Origin: Labyrinthula sp. Ha
Taxonomy: Eukaryota > Sar > Bigyra > Labyrinthulida > Labyrinthulaceae
Assembly: GCA_015227615.1 (NCBI GenBank)
Contig: JAALGZ010000003.1
Span: 1,860,001 to 1,924,000 of the forward strand
DNA length: 64,000 bases
Direction: 5' to 3'
Shown: positions 56,910-64,000 of the stretch, piece after piece
How the letters are laid out: the number at the start of each line of letters is the position of its first letter
Numbering within the stretch: position 1 is the first letter of the stretch
Made by a program: the position numbers and the translations under genes
The notes under the pieces: model-generated
Seen by the model: the letters and a program-made list of their open reading frames with translations, nothing else
Database searches by the model: none
What the model was told of the DNA's origin: nothing

Positions 56910-59900
56910 ATGGACTTTGGAAAGAGCAGAACAAAAAGATTTAGTGAATATCCAAAAGGAACCTCTTCACTTGGACCAGGATGTTATGATATAGAAAAAT
57001 CAGAAGAACTTTTAAAATCTCAGGCTTATGCGAGAATTCTTCTCTCCAAATGCAGCCGTTTCGCGTAAGCTTTGGTATTGAATTATATCTCTCAGGGACG
57101 AAGACAAGGAAAATAACAGAAGAAGGAAAACACTTGCACCTATAGCTGCTAATGAAATAAATTTAAGGGAAAGAAGGCGATCGTTTTCTCGAAAGAGTAC
57201 AGTTAATTTGAAGAGGTCTTTCACTGCGGGGACTCAGACTTCAGATGTAGATCAGAGAAGGAAGTTAGGAGAGTTGCAGATTCAACTTAGCAGTCTAAAA
57301 AAAGAACTTAAAACAAAGAATGAAAGGTTTAGAAAAATTGATGAGATTGAAATGGAACTAGCAGAAGAGAGAGTTCGAAACCATGATCTGAAGCAGGCTC
57401 TTAATGAAATCAAAGACTCCAAGAATAAAAGTGACATGTTGATGAAGAAGATGAAAGTTCTAGAAGAAAACTTAGAAAAATCTGAAAAAGCAAAAGTTAT
57501 TGTCTGTGAAAAACTGAACGAAACTAGAAGTGATACTTTTCAAGGAAAAAAAGACTTGGTTATTTTTCATTTGAATAATAGAGAACTTAAAAGAAACATT
57601 AGAGTGTTGAAAGACGACTTGGATTATAAAAGTTTTATTATCGAAGACAAGGAAAGGTTGCTTTCTGAAAAAGATGACGAAATTGATTGTATTATAAGAG
57701 AGAGGAAACAATTTCGCGAAAAGATGATGACAAAAGTAGAAAGAAGCAGGCAGAATCTGGCAAAGGTTGTTGAGAGCAAAAAGAGAAAGGTCGAAAATAT
57801 TCAGACATTGAAGAATGATCTTAAATTAGTTAAAGAGGAAGCAGCAAGACAAATAGAAAAAGTTAGCAAACTTGAAGAAGAAAAGGAAGTTCTGCTAAAA
57901 GAGGTAGAAAAGGAGAGGTTTCAAAATCATTCATTAGAGGAAGAATTGCAGAGCTGCTTAGAAGATAAGTGTGAAGTTGAAGAGAAGCTTGCTGGATATG
58001 AGCAGTATGCAGAAGAACTTGAGGATGAAAAAGCACGAGGTGAAAAAGTGTATAGACAAAAAGTAGATTTGTTAAGAAGATGTGGAGAACTGGAGGTTGA
58101 GAGAGAATCATTGAAGGAACAAGTAGAGAGTGGGAATAAATCATTGACAGATAAGAATGAATTGGTTTCTGCACTGAATCTAGAAATGGATGTTTTGAGA
58201 GAAGAACTGACGTTGAAGTTGAAAGAAAGGGATGAAGAGATTTTCCATTTAAAACAGGCTTTCAAATCTTTGGAAGAGGAAGGGGAGAATTGGAACTGTG
58301 ACAAGAATCGCATGGGATTGAGAATAGAAGAGGTTGAGGCTCTCCTGAAAAAAGAGAGTGAAAAATATTCTCTCCAAAGCTTGCAATGTAGTAAATTGAA
58401 AGAAAAACTGAAAATTGAAACGAATCAAAAAGCAGAAGCGCTGAATGAAGTATGTAAGTTGAAACAAGAGGCCTTGGAGAAAAAAAATAAGGTCCAAGCC
58501 CTGGAGGAAGAGATTATTGTCTTGAATACGCAGGTAAATAGTTTACTAGCAGAAAAATCTCAGTTTGAAAATGATATTCAGGAGATGCATTCTTCTCTGG
58601 GTGATATGACTGTAAAATTAACACAACTAGATGTAGAAAAAAAGAAAATATATACCGAAAGGAGTGACCTAGTTGCTAGAGTACAACAAATGGAATATGT
58701 GAATAACAATGTTAAAAAAGAGAAGCAGCAAGTTATTGAGCAACTAGAACAGAAGCTTTTCAGTTTGGAAAATCAAGTTTTTAAATCACAAAATGAACAA
58801 CAAGTGTTAAAGGAAGAAGTTGTAAGTATGCAGCAGCATCTTGAAGACAAAAGTAGAGAAAACTCGAAGCTTTTTTTACAGCATCAAGAGATGGAAAAGT
58901 TTAATTCTGAAAAATATCTTTGTCTTGAGAAGAAACTACTAGAGCTGGAAAGAGAAAAGGAAATTCTTCACAGGGAGATGAACCAGGCAAAAACTACAGT
59001 GGAAAAAATTTCTATTGAACTTCAGGATACATGTTCAAAGCTCTTGGAGGCTGAGGTCATTGTAAAAGAAAAAGAAAATGCTCTCCAGGGAGTGAATGAA
59101 AGATTAAAGCTAAAAGATTCACAGCTAGAGGAAATCAATGAATCGCTGGAAAGCAGAACCAAAGAAGTTGCTAGTTTGAAATCCTGCATTGAGGACAAAG
59201 ATGAAATGATTGTTCATTTAGGTGAAGCCATGGAAAAAGCTGATTCCAAATATGAGGTAGAGAAAGAGAATGCAACAAGAAGTACTTTAGAAAAGATAGA
59301 GCAGATTTCGATGCTGCAGCACGAGCTACAGATTGAGAAGCAAAATTTTACAAAGTTGCACCAAAACAAAACTTTTCTAGAGGATGAGAACACCAACCTG
59401 AGCAGAATTAATGAAGAGTTCGAGCTTCAGCTTAATAGAGCTAAAGCGGAGGTAGACAAACAAGTTTCGGTGAGTGGTAAACTAAAAAATGATGTATCAA
59501 AACTTGAAGAACAGCTCAACTCACAGAAAACTGTTGTGGTTCAGCTACAGCAAAATCTTGAATCTAAGAACGACGAAGTCATTCTGAACAAACAGGAGTT
59601 TAACACAAAAATAGAGAGTATATCTAGATTATTTGACGAAAAACTTCAGCTGGAAAAAGAGGTTGTTGAGAAAGCCAGGGAATCTCTGATTGAAGCTCAG
59701 ACTCTAATGGAAGAAAAGAATACTTTAATCCAAAGAACCAATAAGGAGGTCGAAGAGTTGGGTAATGAAAAGAGCGAGATTATAAAGAAATTGGAAATTA
59801 CTTTGAATGAAAAACAGGACGTGGAAAAAGAGCTTGAGTTAAAGAAAGAGAGGTTGAAAGAGGTTATTACCAGAATGGAACAGTATAATTTAGAAATACA

Positions 59901-60345
59901 GCTCAATGGCAACGAACTTGCGCAAAAGGATGCTCAAATTCAGCTTCTAGAACAGAAGGAGTTGCAACTGACAACTGAGTTAGTTAAGACTAAAGGACAT
60001 CTTACTGAATATGAAAAGATAATGCAAGAGAAACTTGAAGAGATTACCAATTGGTCAAAATCTGAGGGAAAGGAAGAACTAGAACTGGAAGAAAATCGAC
60101 TATTAGCTTTTCGTGAAGCAATATCCCGGGAGGCTGAACGTTTGGCTGAAAAAGAGAACCAACTCGTTGGTCACGGAAATAGAAAACAGAGGATAAAACA
60201 TTTTCAGAATGTAAAGAAAGAGAACTTCTCGATGAAAGAAGAGATTACGAGGTTGAAAGGTATCTTGAGCAAGCAACACCAAAAATTGATGGAATATAAA
60301 ATAGAACAGAACAGAGTTCCATTGTCTCTTAGAGAAGTAAAATAG
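56910..60345 (+). CDS. HMMR: HMMR/RHAMM-like spindle and centrosome coiled-coil protein (one 31-nt intron)
   Basis: Exons 56910-57064 and 57096-60345 encode 1134 aa. In animals HMMR binds microtubules and centrosomes and helps TPX2/Aurora A in spindle assembly. The N terminus (KRFSEY, then LGPGCYDIE at 21-29) parallels human HMMR (KRFNDP, PSPGAYDVK). A KEN box (K56-E57-N58), the APC/C degradation signal, follows at the exon junction. From about residue 105 to the end the protein is almost continuous Glu/Lys/Leu heptad coiled coil. The C-terminal motif from about 1077, GHGNRKQRIKHFQNVKKEN, matches human GHQNLKQKIKHVVKLKDEN, the centrosome-targeting part. N- and C-terminal marks together make the call stronger than coiled coil alone. 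It lies 330 bases after an SPT-stalk gene. Confidence 0.85.
57065..57095 (+). other. 31-nt GT-AG spliceosomal intron in the HMMR-like gene
   Basis: It starts GTAAGC and ends CTCTCAG. Exon 1 ends in phase 2; removal gives SRFA-DEDKENNRRR in frame with the long downstream frame. Unspliced, the frame ends at TAA 57066-57068. The A nucleotide of the branch point may lie in ATTGAAT, about 15 bases from the acceptor. Confidence 0.88.
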
Positions 60346-61453
60346 ATGTTATATAGAGTCGAATCTGTTTAAATCTTTGTTCTAATGTTTCCTCACATTC
60401 CAGTCTACAATTTCAAGCCTTGAGATACAAACTTTTTAATCTTTACTTAGGGAGTAACTGGGTGCTATCTCACAGTGGACTTGATACAAGAACTCTTTAA
60501 AAATCGAGCTAAAAGGAAAGAGACAGACTAATTTAACCTTGAGGTATATCTCACATTACATTTTCCTAATTCAAAACAATTATGTGGCACAATTGTGATA
60601 ACCTACATACCTAGCATTACTAGCTTCAGATTTACATTTTATACGTGTTTCTTGAAGCACAAATGTTCGGTACTGAAAAACCATAGCTGATCTAATAGGT
60701 GTCCAAAATAGTTCTAAAGTATTATTTGCAAATAGTCTAATTAATTAAAGTGGCCATGGATACATTTTCAAATATCATCTAGTTCTTCTATTGAATCTCC
60801 TCTATTATTATTAATTCTTATACACTTAGAACTTTCTAGAACCACAAGCCTTGCTGTTGTGATATATCCTTTTAGCAAGAATCTATGCAAATATGATAAA
60901 GCGGAGATCGATACTATTCCACCATTCATGTTGGCTTGCAAAACGACCTAGTAAGAAGATCTTAGGTTTATTAAAAATTATTCTTAGGTCTGGATACGCA
61001 TTTTATTTTATCTTCTGAAAAACCTTTAATTTATCCAAGCCTCCAGAAGATAGAGTTCAAAATTTATTTCAAAGTCAGTACTGTTTACTAAAGAGATACT
61101 AATTCTTTATATAGAGAATAAGTAAAAGAAATTAATAGAGAGTGTGGCTTAATGCAGATGTTCTCTATAATTTTATGGATGCAGAAGAACAGCAAAAAAA
61201 AAATCTAAAAAGAAAAAGCACAATAGATCAATACAATACTTGGTGTGTAAACATAGAAACAGTCCTTAATAGTCTTGAATTGCAGGTTTGGTTAGAAACC
61301 GCATATTATTGTGGCAGATGGGATTTCTTCTCCCAGTGGAGAACTTTAGTCTGAAAGCTGCCTCTGTGCTCTATTCCTCGTTGTTACATTCATTCTCAGA
61401 AACTAATTGCTGAAAATTAAGTTTGACAGCAACAATGAATCAAAGACAAGTTT
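60346..61453. other. Intergenic, one doubtful small ORF
   Basis: AT-rich. From 61175 to 61354 an ATG-initiated frame reads MDAEEQQKKNLKRKSTIDQY, then CGRWDFFSQWRTLV; it is protein-like but too short to support alone. Confidence 0.4.
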
Positions 61454-61771
61454 TTATGGATAGGGTAAGTCTATCTTGATGGAGTTCGATCTTGTTCGTA
61501 ATTTTACTCTTCCAGTCGCCATCTGTAGGGAACAGTAGCTCTTCCTCTCAACCAGCCCGCCCGTAACTAGGTGCAACATCACTCTATTTAGCGCTGGAAA
61601 GCGAATTTCTCTGTCATCTGGGCAAGAAATAGGGTATCTATTTTTTCCCTTTGTAAAGTATCTTTGAGGCTTACCAGACGGCTGATTTCGACACTGGTTA
61701 TAAAAGGAGAACACACCTGACACAGGACCCTCACTTGCATGTACTGGGAGTTGAGTCCACCGAACCTCCCA
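61454..61771 (-). other. GC-richer 105-codon open frame without ATG start
   Basis: On the minus strand the frame is open from just after a TAG (61772-61774) to TAA at 61454-61456, in an island clearly richer in G+C than its surroundings. It reads VRWTQLPVHASEGPVSGVFS, NQPSGKPQRYFTKGKNRYP, SCPDDREIRFPALNRVMLH and ends NSIKIDLPYP. The only in-frame ATGs lie well inside. It could be an internal exon, a transferred fragment, or a structured non-coding RNA gene whose complement happens to be open; TTATAAAAGG lies on the + strand at about 61698. No family is recognised. Confidence 0.35.
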
Positions 61772-61952
61772 CTAACCTATATGTATTATTTAACGTGAAA
61801 TAAATGAAACAATGAACTAAATTATTCTAAAACTTGTAAAAACCAGACCGATACTCTCTATCCTTTGACGACTTGGAATAAGAATATATCTTTCTTGTTT
61901 AGGTTAGTTATAGAAACTCAATATAACATTACCATAAAAATCTAAAGAAAAA

Positions 61953-62826
61953 ATGAGACAAATATCAAAGATTCAAAAACCATTGCGCAGTGTCTTGTAC
62001 ATGCCTGCATCCAACAGCAAAGTTATTCAAAAGTCACTTACTTCACTAAATGCGGATGCATATATATACGATTTGGAAGATTCAGTATCCCCTGAAGAAT
62101 CTTTGAAACAACAAGCAAGAGCAAATGCACTAGAAGCTTTGAACACTTCAACAAGTGGACAAAAAATTATCAGACTAAATTCAACATCTTCTTCTTTTTA
62201 TTCAGATGATATTTTATCTCTCAAAAATCATCTTTCAAATGGAAACAAACCTCCTGATGCTCTTCTTCTTGCAAAGACAGAAACAAAAGAACAACTTCTT
62301 TCACTTCAATCGGAGTTCAGTCTTCCTCTTTGGTGCATGATTGAAACTCCAAAATCTATTTTAAATATTGAAGACATTATTCAAGTTCAAAATCTTTCTT
62401 GTATTGTTTTAGGATTAGAAGATCTATCTTCTGAACTCAATCTAATCAAACAAAAAGGAAGATCAAATCTTCAATACGCAATGCAAAAAGTTTTAATAAC
62501 TTCAAAAGCATTTGAGTCTTCTGAAAGACCAATTTCTGTTTTAGATGGAGTTTATACTAATTTAAAAGACGACGAAGGATTCAAACAAGAGTGTCAAGAA
62601 GCAAAAGAAATGGGTTTTTCTGGAAAAACTCTGATACATCCGAAAACTATAACTATGGCAAAATGAAGTTTTTTCCCCTTCAAGAGAAGAAATTGAAGAA
62701 GCAGAAAATATTATAAGAGCATTTGAAACTTCTAAATCTACTAAAACAGGTGTTGCAGTTTATAAAGGACAACTTGTTGAAGAGCTTCATGTGCGAAAAG
62801 CAAAAAAAGTTTTGTCTATGAGATAA
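61953..62826 (+). CDS. CLYBL: CitE/CLYBL-type (citramalyl-CoA lyase family) enzyme with a frame break
   Basis: HpcH/HpaI-CitE aldolase family: a Mg-dependent TIM barrel cleaving acyl-CoA substrates such as citramalyl-CoA or malyl-CoA, mitochondrial in animals. Seen: RSVLYMPAS (12-20) at strand 1, YDLEDSVSP (39-47) with the metal/substrate acidic pair, IRLNS (73-77), MIETPKSI (129-136) with metal ligand Glu131, GLEDLSSEL (154-162), LDGVYTNLKDDEG and GKTLIHPKTI (224-233). The first frame ends at TGA 62664-62666 (237 aa). The next frame continues exactly as the family does (NEVFSPSREEIEEAENII, to TAA at 62826), so about 55 C-terminal codons lie one base out of frame at GCA-AAA-TGA. An extra A, a young lesion, a sequencing error or a programmed +1 shift would each explain it. 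Confidence 0.85.
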
Positions 62827-62889
62827 AATATATAATTTATATAAAATAATAACAAAGACAGTATTTTTCAGTTCTCTTTGTACAAAAAC

Positions 62890-63630
62890 TCAAACAACAT
62901 TTTGTGTTTTCCAATAGTTTTTATGAGTTTCTCTTAATAAAGTCATTTCTTCTTTTGTCAGATAAACACGTTCATCAAACGTCCCGAATATCTCAACACC
63001 TTTAGTTTGAGTTTCAACTTTTCCAATCCAATCATCTAGATTTTTTATGTCTTTGAAACCCCAATATTTAAAACTATTGTACAACTCTGGTGCTGAAAGT
63101 TCCCATTGACTCCAACAAAATAAAGTATTGAAGAGTTTTCGTCTCCAAGAACATGACAACTCTGGAGATCTATACTCTGGATATCCTTTACTATAAGTAA
63201 ATACTCCATCTTTCAAGATGATCATTTGCTGCCTGATCAGAAAATATTGGTCAAAAAAAGTAGAACCAAGAAAAAATCGAATGGCGCGTAAAAAATACCA
63301 ATACGAAAAACAACATAAAATAGAAACTGAAAAAACATAAAGTTCTGCTAGTATTAAGAAAATCATCAAAAATTGAAATAATAATATAAGAAAACAATCT
63401 TGAAGATATTGTTCAAAGAGACCACTGTTAATAGTACAAGAACATTCAAAATTTGGTCTCATAAGTGAAACATCAGGAAATTTGCGCACAAATTCTTTTT
63501 TAATGGGGATTACTGCAATTATGTTTGAGGCGGAATAGATATGATGGTAATATTCACAGTATCTTTCATACTCATTCAATATAAGTTCTCTCGACTCATT
63601 TGCACCCGGGATATTGTACAGGAAGTGCAT
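62890..63630 (-). CDS. Membrane protein of unknown family (246 aa)
   Basis: The ORF has an ATG and TGA and converges with the CLYBL-type gene, 63 bases between stops. Residues about 78-114 are strongly hydrophobic (CFLILLFQFLMIFLILAELY then VFSVSILCCFSYWYFL), enough for a helical hairpin or two helices. The N-terminal 75 residues are Tyr- and Glu-rich (YERYCEYYHHIYS), and the C-terminal 110 are soluble with several Trp (CSWRRKLF, FCWSQWEL, DDWIGKVE). Cys are frequent. I recognise no family and see no signal peptide. Good composition and length make it a likely real gene. Confidence 0.7.
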   Translation of the reverse strand: MHFLYNIPGANESRELILNEYERYCEYYHHIYSASNIIAVIPIKKEFVRKFPDVSLMRPNFECSCTINSGLFEQYLQDCFLILLFQFLMIFLILAELYVFSVSILCCFSYWYFLRAIRFFLGSTFFDQYFLIRQQMIILKDGVFTYSKGYPEYRSPELSCSWRRKLFNTLFCWSQWELSAPELYNSFKYWGFKDIKNLDDWIGKVETQTKGVEIFGTFDERVYLTKEEMTLLRETHKNYWKTQNVV

Positions 63631-64000
63631 GAGAGAATATTGTTCTTTCGTATACTATATAATTTAAAGGTGGAATAATAAATATATTAATAAAACAATG
63701 TTGCTCTTCAAGTAAATATTTCTTTTTGTATAAATCAGGTTTGGAAAATACGCTATGCCAGTTACTTATATTTCAACACTCCACGGGCGTAATATACCGA
63801 TTGTTCTGAAATGCTTTGTAATATCTCTTTGAAAAAAGTTAGAAAAATTTTTCTATTTTATTTTAAGAAATTCAGTGTGAGAAACTGTTTCTTTTTGAAT
63901 TATAAGATAGGATTTTTAACTCCACAGTAAGATATTCCTTTTAATATGATTAATCAGATCGATTTCCCAAAAAATTTTTCATTATACTTCATCTGAATAA
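63631..64000. other. Right end of window, nothing recognised
   Basis: AT-rich DNA upstream of the 62890-63630 gene. No feature supported. Confidence 0.5.

Larger units (their letters stand above)
55612..57058 (+). repeat. Segmental duplication, copy 2 (intact genes)
   Basis: Partner of 45895-47470. It carries the intact SPT-stalk gene, the ~330-base spacer and exon 1 of the HMMR-like gene. Similarity to copy 1 fades after about 57058, at the end of exon 1. Confidence 0.9.

Noticed and set aside
57472-59912. Minus-strand Ser/Phe/Leu-rich ORFs opposite the HMMR-like coiled coil
   Set aside because: They mirror the Glu/Lys-rich codons of the real gene and show no independent features.
1-64000. 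CRISPR arrays, bacterial operons or Shine-Dalgarno sites
   Set aside because: No regularly spaced repeats were seen, and gene content, introns and spacing are eukaryotic.

Overview
The window is AT-rich nuclear DNA from a single-celled eukaryote, with about ten well-supported protein genes in 64 kb. Eukaryotic markers are a myristoylation-type G-protein alpha subunit, the ribosome-biogenesis factor PWP2, an HMMR/RHAMM-like spindle protein, a serine dehydratase of the animal/fungal type and a Ty1/copia LTR element. Two genes carry GT-AG introns of only 29 and 31 nt, each supported by frame continuity. Ser-Pro-Thr stalk proteins with a transmembrane segment are common in stramenopile algae, and introns peaking near 30 nt are known in the stramenopile Blastocystis. 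A stramenopile-like protist is therefore my best guess, but it is an inference. TAA, TAG and TGA all end genes here, so the code looks standard.

Layout. 0-5.6 kb: a possible 40-aa membrane protein, a decayed kinase tail, a 92-aa hypothetical and long empty stretches. 5.7-10.7 kb: a divergent G-alpha gene and PWP2, both on +. 10.7-17.4 kb: empty apart from weak ORFs. 17.4-23.0 kb: an old LTR remnant, then a young but broken copia element with 300-bp LTRs and a 5-bp target duplication. 23.8-29.5 kb: decayed coding remnants on both strands. 30.4 and 41.1 kb: two 353-aa seven-helix membrane proteins, about 59% identical without gaps. 42.5 kb: serine dehydratase on -. 44.3 kb: a kinase relic. 45.9-47.5 and 55.6-57.1 kb: two copies of a segmental duplication, each holding an SPT-stalk membrane protein and the start of the HMMR-like gene; only the second copy is intact. 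53.4 kb: a third SPT-stalk gene. 56.9-60.3 kb: the HMMR-like gene. 61.5-63.6 kb: a GC-richer open frame, a CitE/CLYBL-type lyase gene with a frame break, and a membrane protein of unknown family.

The genes form no operon-like unit. G-alpha and the seven-helix pair could belong to one signalling system, but only their types suggest it. Much of the intergenic DNA holds stretches that read like protein in shifting frames, as if many genes had decayed in place.
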